Assembly: GCA_026745465.1 (NCBI GenBank)
Contig: JACYXH010000268.1
Span: 107,593 to 171,592, forward strand
Length of the DNA stretch: 64,000 nucleotides
Direction: 5' to 3'
Source of the DNA: Lota lota
Taxonomy: Eukaryota; Chordata; Actinopteri; Gadiformes; Lotidae
In this document: positions 20,982 to 32,329 of the stretch, in pieces
Numbering within the stretch: the stretch's first letter is position 1
How the letters are laid out: every line of letters starts with the position of its first letter
Position numbers and translations under genes: made by a program
Notes under the pieces: generated by a model
What the model was told of the DNA's origin: nothing
What the model saw: the letters and a program-made list of their open reading frames with translations, nothing else
Database searches by the model: none

Positions 20982-21925
20982 CATGGCTGCCCTCCACAAG
21001 CGACGGTCGTTCACACTTGGAGAAACTTGTAAGTAAAAAAAAAAAAACGTCGAAAGGCCTTTACTCATTATAACGCTGTAAGGCATCGTAACGAAGAACA
21101 CTTTTGATCGACAGTGCTGTTTTTACATTCAGGATAAAGTGCAAAGCGCTCATTTCTGAACGCCAGCGCCACTGCCTTAAAAGAATACGTCACCGTCAAC
21201 AAGGTGTCTCCTTTCAGTCAGCAGCATATATATGTACTATTGTAATAAGTAAGTACATAAAAATGATAACTTTAAGTTTGAATAAATAGTATTTTTAGTA
21301 ATAATTACTATATTTTTAAGTACAGTGCACTTGAATAAATAAATGATAACTGAAGAACGTCTTTATTTTATTTTTCTCAACCATTTAGGAAAAGTTTAAA
21401 TGGCAGCAGTAGTTTTCTTTAATTTAAAAGTCGTGTGCCCGTGATTTTCCTTTTGTGCCGCTAGGTGGCGGCATTGAGTCATTATCCCTTACCTAACCTT
21501 GCTAGAGCCAAGTCATTATATGGAAAAACTATCATCTATCATCATGCTTTCATATTTTTTCTAAACCAGGAGAGCAGCCCCAACTTGGGACAGTTTCAGA
21601 TTAAATCAGCCCCCCCCCCCCCCCCGCCACACTCACACACACAACTCCCCCCAGACCTCCACACACTGGGGGACTCCCCAGGACCACTGTCCGACAAGGT
21701 GAGCTCTCTCAGACCCACACGCGAGCGTGTCCCCCCCTTTCCTCGTCTCTTTCAATATCGTTTTAACATTATTCCTAGATGCTCCTTCTTTCCCCTAGCT
21801 ATCATAATTTTTGATTAATAGTAAGTTCATCTCCTCCTCCTCCTCCTTCATCTCCTCCTAAATCATCCTTTCCCTTCTTTATTTTATTTTTCGCTACCAT
21901 TTATGAAAGGTTTCAATGGCAGCAG

Positions 21926-21986
<61 letters not shown>

Positions 21987-22210
21987 GGGTTTTATTGGCA
22001 TGGAGAACTTACATTAACATTGCCAAAGCACAAAATGTGCTTTGTTTTTCATAGCATAAACAAAATAAAAGTTTCAATACAAATCTCTCCCTCTTTGTCT
22101 CTATGTGAACACCACCATTGTGTTTGTCTCGCACCGCCTCCTCTTCATCACCACCGTCTTCAGCTCCAGCGTCCGCACCCTCCATCCTCCTCCTCATCCC
22201 TGAGTGTCAG
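20982..22210 (+). CDS. Candidate exons of an unidentified Ser/Pro-rich protein
   Basis: Three plus-strand candidates: 20982-21028 (MAALHKRRSFTLGET, donor CTT|GTAAGT), 21570-21698 (ESSPNLGQFQIKSA, then Pro/His-rich, then LGDSPGPLSDK|GTGAGC) and 22164-22210 (LQRPHPPSSSSSLSVR|GTGAGC). All have canonical splice sites and the two later exons join in phase. The first exon ends in phase 1 and does not join the second without an intermediate exon. I do not recognise the family. A basic N-terminus followed by Ser/Pro-rich regions suggests a regulatory or scaffold protein. The C16 run in the second exon is prone to length error. No later exons were found before slc7a3 starts at 24931. Confidence 0.35.
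21916..22090. repeat. (TC)n tract plus dispersed-repeat fragment
   Basis: A pure CT tract at about 21929-21984 is followed by AAAGGGTTTTATTGGCATGG...TTGCCAAAGCAC, which looks like the tail of a common fish retroelement. Confidence 0.65.
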
Positions 22211-22307
22211 GTGAGCCCAGACGCATGAGCCACACTTGAAACAAGTTTGCTAATTCAACTGTTTGAAAAAGCTACTTTTGTATTCCACAAAACTTTGGAA
22301 ACACGCG

Positions 22308-22312
<5 letters not shown>

Positions 22313-22375
<63 letters not shown>

Positions 22376-22383
22376 GAAAGAAA
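22313..22383. repeat. (CA)n then (GAAA)n microsatellite
   Basis: About 27 CA units followed by four GAAA units. Confidence 0.95.
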
Positions 22384-24930
22384 TTCTCATCTAATTTGAC
22401 AATGATATGCCTTCTTTGCATAAGAAAGAAAAAAAAGCGCAGCAATGGCAAACAATTGATGGAATGTGTTATTTTCTCAGACGCATTTCTGGTTCATTAT
22501 ATGTGTGGAATAGAAGTCTTAGCCAGAGAGGAACGGTTTCTGCAGTAATGACATAAAGAGGGAGGAGGCTCTTTCATAAGCCTTTGTGCTTTCTTAACAA
22601 CTCAAGCAGCAAAGGGAGTAATGGATGGCTTCTCTGTGAATGTGTATGTGTGTGCATGTCTCTGTGTTCTTGTGTGAAGGAGAGAGTTTGTCTGAGTTTG
22701 CGTGTATATTTATTTCCCAAATGGATCATGTTTCCGAGTGCCGAGAAAGAGTTGTGTGAGTGGGCGCCTGCATGTGTTTGTCTTTCTTTATGAGTGTGTG
22801 TGTGTTCTCACTGTCACAATCTGGTAAGTGTATGTGTTGTCATTTGACCAGATTAGCCTGTATTTTATCCATCTCAAATTGAGGAACGAGCGCGGTAGTG
22901 TCAAAGTAACAATTCATTTAAAGTGTTTTCTTTCGGTAATGGATGCCTTCGGTGTGAACGGTGCTGATTATGCATACAGTGGCTGAATGTGTTTTAGGAA
23001 CCTTCCTCCATTGCCACATAACGTCTATAGACCACTTGTGTTCATCCAAATGAAAGTTAATTGGCCTAGTATGAAGACCTGGTCTGTGCTCTCTCTCTTT
23101 CTCTCCCTTTCTGTCTGTCTGTCAGTGCCTGTGTGTGTCCTCCCTTTCCTTCCCAAAGGTGAACACAGCTGCATGCCTGGTGGGCTGGGGTGCCAGCCTT
23201 GTCCCAATTCTGTCCCACTACCCTATTCTGTCAGTGGCTCAATTTGGCCCTCCCTGTCTTATTCTTCCTTTGTTCCATTCGGCACACATATGCTGGTAAA
23301 ACTTTCTGGTTGCAGCCTTTTGTCCAGTCTTGCCCTAATCTCTGTCCTTATTGCCATTTGCCCTATTTTAACTGTATCCCTGAAGGCCAAATGCCTGGGG
23401 GTTGTTTTTCCTTTGGGGGTAGGAAAACAATGACTTGCATTCCTGAGCATGTTCTCAAGGTGTCACTGCTTGTTGAGACTTCTAGCTCAGAATGTAAATA
23501 TAATTAAAAAAGAGAAGCAAATGGGTCTCTGTTTAATTAAATGGAGAACGAGTGATTTCTTTAAGTTCTTTAGATATGTTATGTTATGTGCGCTTGCGCA
23601 GCTTCACGATGTCGTTAAGTTGTTTAGATATGTTACGTTATGTGCGCATGCGCAGCTTCACGACAAAAATTACGGCACCTGGTAATCATTCCACGGCAAA
23701 CAAGCATCCGGAGCACAGCCCGTTGGTATGGAACTACTTACACAGTCAATTATTAATGTTTGGGTCACTTGTATATTTAAGTACTGAACGTTTGCCTCAC
23801 TGTGTCGGTGGAAGTTAGCCGAGAGCAACTTGTAGCTCGCTGGGTGCGAGCCACACCTAGCGAGTGTCTTGTGCTAATTGTTCAAAGCACTCGGCTGGTT
23901 TCTGGTGGCGGTGGTAACGATGTTGCAGGCTTGTTTGGTTTCGTTATTGACATTATTGTTATATTATATATTTGAATAATATATTGTCATTTGTTTGTTG
24001 TATTTCAGGTTTATGACCTGTGGTCATTTGATTTAAAATAAAATTAAAGACGAAACACGAGTTATGACATTGCGTGCTTCCTGGTGAGCCTTTTCGGAGG
24101 GCTGAATAACGAAAATGCAGATATCTGCAAGTCTAGCCTTTTTAGACTAAACATGGCGTAGTCATCATTACTTTTCTGGCTCTTGCATCAATGTCTTTGG
24201 TTTCTTTGCTCATTAGAGTGCAGATGCGGTGGTCATTCTTCTTTTACAATGCAGTGGTCAAGGATTATTTTGGTGAAAACTGATTATTGCAACACTAGCA
24301 TAAAATGTTATCAATTTAAATACACTGAAAGATATGGACCTAACCATCTTCCATTGGTAAAAAAAGATGTGGAAAAATGTGTTCCAGCATGTTGTTTACT
24401 GTAAGAACCCAATAGGTTATAAAGCTCTCTCTCTCTTTGTTTACTCAAGCTAGTTTGCTACACTCCTATCAGGGTTTGAAAGCCTTTTCGCCTTTCCCAG
24501 GCGTCTCCCTATCCAACCTCCGGCAGTCGCAATAACATCTCACCAACTGTCTGAAGGCCTGGCTCCACGGGGGGGGCGGCCTGAGAAGTCTAGGTTGGGG
24601 TTTCTGCTTTTACAGAGGTGCGATCCTTGTTTTACTTTGGCAAATTAAAATATAGTTGGGGCCAGATGTGGCCGAAGGTGGTAGAGGGTCTTTGTGTTTT
24701 GACAGGGGGCCTCTCTGTGTAACATCCCTGTAGCGTTTCGTCAGGCCTACAAAGTCTCCATGAACACCGGGACGTTGCATCATGTACCGCCTGTACAAAC
24801 AAGTTACACACGGCCAGCCCTACAAGCTTTAGCTCGTCTTTTTCCTCTACATTTACAGACATCCAAAAATCCAACCCGGGCCACGAGGCACACATACACC
24901 CCCATATAAACGGCACACAGTCCCGCGTAT
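22384..24930. other. Intergenic region upstream of slc7a3
   Basis: No supported exon. Holds short GT-rich repeats (22640-22810) and a roughly 52-bp direct duplication at 23562-23663 containing GCGCATGCGCA, an NRF1-type palindrome. A polyadenylation-type AATAAAATTAAAG lies near 24038. The 400 bp before 24931 should contain the slc7a3 promoter or 5'UTR, but no clear TATA box was seen. Confidence 0.4.
23562..23663. repeat. 52-bp tandem duplication with NRF1-like sites
   Basis: Two copies of AGATATGTTATGTTATGTGC...GCGCAGCTTCACGA. The second copy has the perfect palindrome TGCGCATGCGCA and the first has TGCGCTTGCGCA. Could be a promoter element or part of an unknown repeat. Confidence 0.6.
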
Positions 24931-26663
24931 ATGGCGGACCAGCTGGCCAGATTTGGCAAGGCGCTGCTCCGTCGGCGGGCCTTGGACTGCAACGGAGAGG
25001 AGACCCGCTTTGCCCGCTGCCTGTCCACCCTGGACCTGATCGCCCTCGGCGTGGGCTCCACCCTCGGCGCGGGCGTCTACGTGCTCGCCGGCGAGGTCGC
25101 CCGGGAGAAGGCGGGCCCGGCCATCGTCCTGTGCTTCCTCATCGCCGCCCTCTCCTCCATGCTGGCCGGACTGTGCTACGCCGAGTTTGGCGCCCGCGTC
25201 CCCAAGACGGGCTCGGCGTACATATACAGCTACGTGACGGTGGGGGAGATCTGGGCCTTCATCACGGGCTGGAACCTCATCCTCTCCTACGTGATCGGTG
25301 AGCTGGGGGGGGAGCCTCCGCGTTGGGTTGCAGCGTTTTGGTTGTGGGTCTGTTACAGAGTACGTGTGTTCATCGCCACCATCTTGTCACCTGTCGTCTG
25401 TGCAGGCACTGCCAGTGTAGCCAGGGCCTGGAGCTCCACGTTGGATAACCTGGTGGAGCAGAAGATCTCTGGGTTCTTCAAGGTGGCCATGGCTATGAAG
25501 GTTCCCGGAAACGTGCTGGCTGAGTACCCTGACCTGTTCGCCCTGATCCTCATCCTGCTGCTCACTGGTGAGCGGAGGGGCTTCGGCGCTAATCACTTCT
25601 CTTTCTCAGTTACCTGTAGTGGCCTTCTCAACATCCTGGAAAATGTTTAAAGAAAAGCTGCCAAACGGGCAACACTTTGGACTAGACTGGTTTGGTGTAG
25701 TGTGCGTTATTTTTCATGAATATTTCAAAGGTGTTCGTAGCGAGAACACGTTTTGAAAGTCTTCGCCCACACACATATTTCGTGCGAAAACGTGACGAAA
25801 CTCGTGCCATGCTGTTCCTGTTATTGACATGGTGCTGTCTCTCTCTCTCTCTTTGCCTCCTCCTCCTCCTCCTCCTGCCAGGCCTGCTGGCATTTGGTGT
25901 GAACGAGTCAGCGTTGGTGAACAAGATCTTCACGGGCATCAACCTGGTGGTGCTGGGCTTTGTCATCGTCTCGGGGTTCGTGAAGGGCGACACCGCCAAC
26001 TGGGACCTGAAGCAGGATGACTTTGAGCGCTTCTACAACAGTAGCAACAGCACACAGCCCATCGAGTCAGTAGCCCTCTCGCCTCCCGTGCACCTTTTCG
26101 CCGAGTCCTTGTTGCGTGGTTGCACTGGTTCCAAGCCAGAAGTCCAACCTAAAGTGGTTAGGAACCAGTGTGCCTAGACCAGGGCACCTTGCCGAGAGCA
26201 GGGCAAGGTGTGCCGGAGGTTGCTTGGAATGTCTCGGCACAATACACATTTCTCTTCTCGCACGGGTTACAGCTAGTGAAACACGTGCGGAAAGTATTTC
26301 CTGTTTGCAATATCATTACCTTTTAGGATTAGCTTCATGAATTTGTAATTATTCCACACAATGCAAGTTCCTCCTTCGTCTCTGTGACTTAGAAGTGGAA
26401 TATTGTGGAAACCGCTCATAACATATTCTAGTAATAATGTGTTTCTGTGCATTTTTTATAATCAGTCCCTGGCACGCCTTGAATATCTGGTTTGGGTTGT
26501 GGCGAACCACTGGTGTAGTGTACCCTAATGCAGTTGTATATCTATATATATATAGTTGTGCAATCTATACCAGTCATGTTGTGACCGTTGTTTGGGGGAA
26601 TCCCAATGAAATGTGTGCTTTATGAATTGTCAGCGTGAGAGGTTTGAAATGCATGTACGTTGA

Positions 26664-26700
<37 letters not shown>

Positions 26701-26968
26701 AACGCTGCCCTCCTGCGCCACGTTTTCCAGCGTCACGTTTTCCAGCGTCAAGAAGGACTTTGGTGTTGGCGGCTTCGCGCCCTTCGGGCTGAACGGCATT
26801 CTGTCTGGCGCTGCCACCTGCTTCTACGCCTTTGTTGGCTTCGACTGCATCGCCACAACAAGTGAGCGCCTTCCTTTTTCTGACCTGGGGAGTCAACATA
26901 GCTGGGCTACGTACTCACACAAATCTCTGGAAATGGATTTAGATCAGCGTTAGATCAGACGCTTTTAT

Positions 26969-27052
<84 letters not shown>

Positions 27053-28911
27053 CCGAGACAAACACGCCAGGCGACGGCCGGCGCGTCGGGAGCAGTCAGG
27101 GTAAGGTGTCTCGCTCTGGGACACCTCGACGCTCAGCTAGGGAGGAGCCGGGGATTGAACCAGCAACCCTTCCGGTTTCAAGTCAACCCGCTCTACCTCC
27201 TGAGCCAAGCCGACCCCGCACATGTTCCTGTTTTTTTTATACGACAAACTTTGACAACCCCTGCCTGCTGTCTGGCATTGCGTTCTTATTCATCGTGACC
27301 AAAGGCAGCTATCTAATCATCATGTGCTCTCCCCCCCCCCCCTCCCTCCCCCAGGCGAGGAAGCCAAGAACCCCATGCGCTCCATCCCCATCGGCATCGT
27401 GGCCTCCCTGCTCATCTGTTTCTTCGCCTAATTTGGCGTGTCTGCGGCGCTCACCATGATGATGCCCTACTACCAGCTCAACACGCAGAGCCCCCTCCCC
27501 GAGGCCTTCAGCCACGTGGGCTGGGCACCCGCCCGCTACATCGTGGCCGTGGGCTCCCTGTGCGCCCTCTCCACCAGGTGAGACGCCCGCCTCTCCTCTC
27601 GTCTCGGCGCTAAACGCTCGTTGGGTGGGGGGGGGGGGGGGGGGGGGGACCGAATGAGCAGACAAAGATATACACGCATTTACGGTCGGTGCCCAATTCG
27701 TCCGTTGTAGCTGACGCAAGTTGTTTGTTGGAATGATACGAGCACCCCCCCCCCCCCCCCCCCCCCCCAATGCCATGTATCCCAAAACGGGCCAATAAAG
27801 TGACTAATAAAGCCTTTCCCCCACCCCCACCCCCACCCCAAGTCTCTTGGGCTCCATGTTCCCCATGCCTAGGGTCATCTACGCCATGGCTGAGGACGGC
27901 CTCCTCTTCAGGGGCCTCTCCAAGATCAATCGGCGCACCAAGACCCCCCTGCTGGCCACCATCGTGTCGGGCATCGTGGCTGGTACGCCGCCACACACAC
28001 CGCTGAGTTTGGCTTGATAGTATTTAGTATTATAGTATTTGATCTGGGGCTTAGTGTGTGGTTATTCCTGTTGCTCTTCATTTGGCTTACAGACGCCCTT
28101 TCAATCCTATTTTCTCCATCCTTATCATGAGGACATTCTGGATCTAGACGTTTAGTTGCTGCTTATAGAGATAAGGGCTCTAGACGGGGACCAAAAAGGT
28201 CAATATTTCCTTGGTAAAGAAGATAGAACAGCAGATATATTAGGGTTCTCCCCAAACACTTGTTCTAGGGAGGTAGCGAGGGGGCGGTTATGAAGGTTTT
28301 GAGCGTTGCTGGTGCGAGCGCTGCCATTGGAACCACGACCTACAAGTTAGTTCAAGCTAACACACCCGGCTAAAAAGGTGGTGTGAATAAAATGAATGAG
28401 CTAAAAGGAATGTCCACAGATAGATGGTACGTGACAAAGGACGATACTGCGACAGAGGGGTGGGGCCAGATGAAATGTTAGTGGCACCGGAACAGAATGA
28501 TCCCCTGGAGGTGTACATTTTCTGAATTTCTAATGCCACATCTTTGTTTCTGTTGGTTGTCTCCGGCAGCATTGATGGCCTTCCTGTTCGACCTGGCTGC
28601 CCTGGTGGACCTCATGTCCATCGGCACGCTGCTGGCATACTCCCTGGTGGCCATCTGCGTCCTCATCCTCCGGTTAGTCTCCCGCGGCTCTCGGAGCATC
28701 ACCTGCCTTCACACTTAAGGTTCCACCCTACAGTTTGGGGTTATGGCGCTGGTTTTTGGTGTACTTTATTCATCCCGGAGGAAGTCGTTCATCGGCAGTG
28801 AGCCGCTCAAGTTGGAAAAGGATAACATAAATAGAATCAAGCACAAGTAACAGCTGAGCGCCAAATGCAGTTTGGAATGAACATGTGAAGCGTGACAACA
28901 TGTGAAACGCT

Positions 28912-28956
<45 letters not shown>

Positions 28957-29967
28957 CACACACAATGGCTTGAGCTAAGCGCTGGACTCCCATCCTTCCC
29001 AGGTACCAGCCGGGCAGCCTGAGCTCGTCGGCCCAGGGCTCCTCCAGCCAGACGGAGATGCTGGTGGAGCTGGTGGGCGGGGAGACGGTGGGAAACGGGG
29101 GCACGGTAGGAACGGGGGCACGGTGGGGATGGGAAGGGCACCAGGTTAACACTTGTTCCCCGTGTGGCAGCGGTGTTCATCACCATACTGTGCGCGGTGC
29201 TGGCCACCCACCTCGCCGAGCTCATGGCGGCGGACCCTGCGGTGGTGGCGGTGTGCGTCGTGCTGACGCTGCTCTGCGCCGTCTGCGTCTTCATCATCTG
29301 GCGACAGCCCGAGAGCAAAGAAGCGCTGACCTTTAAGGTAAACCACCCACCCCCGACGAAGCTCCCAGCGCATGAAGGCATTTGAGCGGCAGTAATGAGC
29401 CGTGTCGTTGGTGTGCGGCTCCCCCCCAGGTCCCTCTGCTGCCCTGGCTGCCTATCTTCAGCGTGTTTGTCAACATCTACCTGATGATGCAGCTGGACAT
29501 CAGCACCTGGTGCCGCTTCGCCGTCTGGATGGCCCTCGGTAAGAGTCGCCCACTGCAAACTCCTTCTTTATAAAGAAGTATCGGAGGTCCTGAGGTAGTG
29601 ATATTTCGAGGAAATGTGTCGCCATAGTCTCGTAGTATGCTAGTTGACGGCAGGAAGTAAAGAAACGGGAGCTGACTAAATCCGACAATGGCCTTTGCTT
29701 GTGGGCACACACTTAAAAGCAGAACGCCACACACTGGCCGTTGACCGGCACTCTGCAGGGTGCCGGTCCACGGTGCCGGTCCACTCTGCCACTACATCTG
29801 TCTTCTGCCTCCGCCTCGTAGGTTTCGCCATCTACTTCTTCTACGGCATCTGCAACAGCAGTGAGGCCCGCAGTTCTCCGCAAATACGAGCCGGCCCTGC
29901 AGGCCAAGGGCCCCATCTACCGGGCGCCCCCAACGACAGCGACACAGATGGGGGCAGCTCCCTCTAA
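24931..29967 (+). CDS. slc7a3: Cationic amino-acid transporter 3 (SLC7A3), with premature stop
   Basis: Plasma-membrane transporter for Arg/Lys/ornithine. Exons: 24931-25297, 25406-25567, 25882-26065, 26746-26871, 27355-27578, 27843-27982, 28570-28672, 29003-29105, 29171-29337, 29430-29538 and 29822-29967. Landmarks in order are [21 protein letters not shown] (TM1), [113 protein letters not shown] and [15 protein letters not shown]. Wording is closer to SLC7A3 than to SLC7A1 or SLC7A2. Most junctions are in phase. Oddities: TAA at 27429-27431 replaces the conserved Tyr of the FAYFGV-type segment. The loop between exons 29003 and 29171 lacks a stretch normally present in the family, and that join is out of phase. 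The C-terminus shifts frame near 29865 relative to a more family-like reading. Polyadenylation signal AATAAA lies near 30318. Confidence 0.9.
26671..26697. repeat. (GT)n microsatellite
   Basis: About 13 GT units in the slc7a3 intron before exon 26746. Confidence 0.9.
26941..27225 (-). mobile_element. tRNA-derived SINE carrying a CA microsatellite
   Basis: Read on the minus strand, the segment begins with a tRNA-like head with an A box (TGGCTCAGGAGG) and a B box (GGTTCAATCCC). The body has GTGTCCCAGAGCGAGACACC. A (GT)n stretch of about 100 bp (26972-27050 on the plus strand is CA) is followed by GATAAAAGCGTCTGATCTAA, the type of 3' tail seen in teleost SINEs. It lies in an slc7a3 intron, antisense to the gene. 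Confidence 0.75.
27626..27770. repeat. Opposed poly-G and poly-C homopolymers
   Basis: A G run of about 21-22 bases at 27628-27649 and a C run of about 25 bases at 27745-27769 lie about 100 bp apart in the same slc7a3 intron. They are complementary and could pair or form quadruplexes. Confidence 0.85.
28755..28963. repeat. Retroelement tail fragment plus (CA)n
   Basis: TACTTTATTCATCCCGGAGG resembles the TTTATTGATCCC-type 3' ends of fish non-LTR elements. A (CA)n tract at 28917-28963 follows. Both lie in the intron before exon 29003. Confidence 0.55.
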
Positions 29968-30330
29968 GTCAGGGCCAGGGGGTGGGGGCGGGTGGGGTGG
30001 GGGGGCATTAAGAAGTAAGAAGTCACGACGGATGCCACTGTTTGCACCCCGGATGTGAAAAGGAGGAGGCGAGGGCGTGGCGAGGTGGTGCATGTGCTGA
30101 CTTTGAACTTTGTCTGCGGCCCGCGTGGTTGAACTCTTACCAGCAGACCTACAACCAGCCTGTAACAAAGTGCCGCCACGCTCCTGCAGCGTTCTGCGGT
30201 CTCTCTCTCTCTCCTTTAAACTGAGGCTGAAGAATGACTTGTCTGTCATTCTTAAAAGGTGTAGTATCTTGTAAATATGTTTGTCATGTAAAAAGATGGG
30301 CTGTATTTTTTATTAGAATAAAACCGCTCA
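29968..30330 (+). other. slc7a3 3' UTR
   Basis: Runs from the stop codon to an AATAAA near 30318. It starts with a G-rich stretch (GGGGTGGGGGCGGG at about 29980). Confidence 0.5.
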
Positions 30331-30837
30331 TTACAATCCTAAGGCTTGTGGTGTGTGTCTGCTCTTTGCTGTATGAATGGAGAATGCAAGATGTGTCCCA
30401 GCTATACCATTCATGTTTCCATATAGATTATTTTCCATTTTGAATATATTTTTGATCCGGTCCATAAAATGTCATAAATGCAAATGCCCATGATGTTTTA
30501 GATTTGCTTGATTTGACAAGTGGCCAATAAAACCTAAAATAGGATTCACTGTAAGTCACGCATGTTTAGTCGTTGTGAGTTAAAATACCAACGCTATTTA
30601 TCAGGCAGTTCAACTAGTGTTGTGTCGGGTTGTATATGACTCAACACCGACGGCTACGCCTCGGAGAAAGAAGCCAAACCAGTTTCATTCTTGCCACACC
30701 TCTTGAATGATAAGCTCTGGCCTGATCCTAGAGCTGCCTTGTGAAGACTTTTACCTCTGGAACTGTTACTCCCCTGTCACAAGGGCAGACAACTTCCTCA
30801 CCACTCTTACCTGGGGTTGTATTTAGGTATTCTAGGA
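30331..30837. other. No gene recognised
   Basis: Intergenic sequence without recognised features. A second AATAAAACC motif at about 30525 could be an alternative polyadenylation site for slc7a3. Confidence 0.35.
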
Positions 30838-31455
30838 CAGTGATCCCCAACCACCGGGCCACGTCCCGGTACCGGTCCGTGAGGCATTTGCTACCGGGCC
30901 GCACAGAAAGAATAAATAATTTATATAATTTCCGTTGTATTGATTATTAGAGTCTGAAAGGTGTATTATTTTTAAAATAAACTACCGGATTTTCTCCGAT
31001 GTAACATTCGCCTGCGCCTCTTGACACGTCAAGACGCTTGTTACTCAAAAAAATTGCTTGTTACAGCAAACTAGCGAAAATGAGTATAAAACAAACGTCT
31101 TTGGAGAGCTTCTTTGCAAAGGGGAAAAGGCCAACTAAGGAGCCAGAAGAGGAGCCTACGACCTCCAAGAAAAAGAAAGCTTATTTTAACAGACAATACC
31201 AGGAGTCATACTTAAAATACGGGTTTATCGCAACAGGTGGCTCTCATGCACCAAGTCCGCTCTGCAGAATATGTGGCGACAAGCTAGCAAACGAGGCAAC
31301 TGATTCAGCGTAATGGTGAGTTGTATTTTTTACGCACTTAACATTCGTGTTCTTTTATTTTTGCTGTATTTATCTGCCACACCTTGAAGGCCGGTCTGTG
31401 AAAATAATGCCTACATTAAACCGGTCCGTGGGACAAAAAAGGTTGGGGACCACTG
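30838..31455 (+). mobile_element. Internally deleted hAT DNA transposon with 8-bp target duplication
   Basis: 618 bp bounded by CAGTGATCCCCAACC and GGTTGGGGACCACTG, imperfect terminal inverted repeats typical of a hAT group. TTCTAGGA occurs immediately before (30830-30837) and after (31456-31463), a perfect 8-bp target duplication, as expected for hAT. Only the N-terminal part of a transposase frame remains, so it depends on a relative for movement. Confidence 0.92.
31080..31313 (+). pseudogene. N-terminal fragment of hAT transposase with BED-type finger start
   Basis: Reads MSIKQTSLESFFAKGKR, a Lys-rich stretch, then KYGFIATGGSHAPSPLCRIC GDKLANEA (shown split) and stops at TAA 31311-31313. 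The C-x2-C half of a zinc finger and the surrounding words match ZBED5/SCAND3-like hAT transposases. The second half of the finger and the catalytic region are deleted. Confidence 0.8.
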
Positions 31456-31463
31456 TTCTAGGA

Positions 31464-32329
31464 GAATCACACGTAGTACACTCACCATCTGTTCACTGTG
31501 TATTCACTACGATCAACACATCAGATCAACTAGCCTATACAGTCAGGACGGAATCTTTAATGCATTTACTGATCAACTATTATTATTTCATTTTCAACTA
31601 AAGTCGGCAACAATGTACACATCTAGGATCTTACGCCTGTCAGTTCATAATCTCCCACCTGTAGCCCTCGAAACACACCAGAAGAGCATACCAACATAAT
31701 TAAATTACCACAATCATGGACCCATGCATTTAGCTGAATGATCAAAACTGTGGTGGAAATTATTTGAACTGTATTGACGTTTCTCAGAATAAACCCGGTG
31801 TTTATTAAGGGTAAAAAACATAGTATGAAAGAGAAGAAGTCTGCGCTCTCGTCACTCAGCACGTCAAGCATACAAAGGTTGAAGCGCTGTAGTGAGGCCT
31901 GAACAGTGGGCGCGCTCCAGTGTTGAAGCAGGGAAACGTCCTTGAGGGCCCAGCTGCAGATTAGGATGCCCTACTCCCTTCGGCCATCACAGAAAGTAGC
32001 TCATGGTGTAGCTATGAATCAGCACAGGCTGCCTCAGTTCCCCCCCACAAGGCCGATAAGCACGGTGCAAAATGAAATGGTTACTATAGATAATAACAGA
32101 GCTTGCAGTGTCTTATTGTCTTGAGAAAATCATGTCTGATGGAGATTTCCATAACAACTACCAATCATCAGCTTGGCCATATTATGAACTGGTGACATGC
32201 CCTGTGGCACAATCTCTTAGGGGTCAGGTGTTTTCATGGCAACGGGTTCCAGTTCAATGCTGATTGCACAAAATGATTTCACCTATCTAAACAAAATCTG
32301 CCCAGTTGGGGCCCTGACAGACCCTACCT
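31464..32329. other. No gene recognised
   Basis: No supported exon or repeat. Confidence 0.35.

Noticed and set aside
24536-24600. Possible CpG promoter with a G run (GGGGGGGCGGCC)
   Set aside because: Too short and isolated to define a promoter. It may belong to the slc7a3 upstream region but nothing decides it.
27309-27785. Antisense frame with Gly-rich repeats in slc7a3
   Set aside because: Generated by the poly-C and poly-G tracts. The sense strand carries slc7a3 exon 5.
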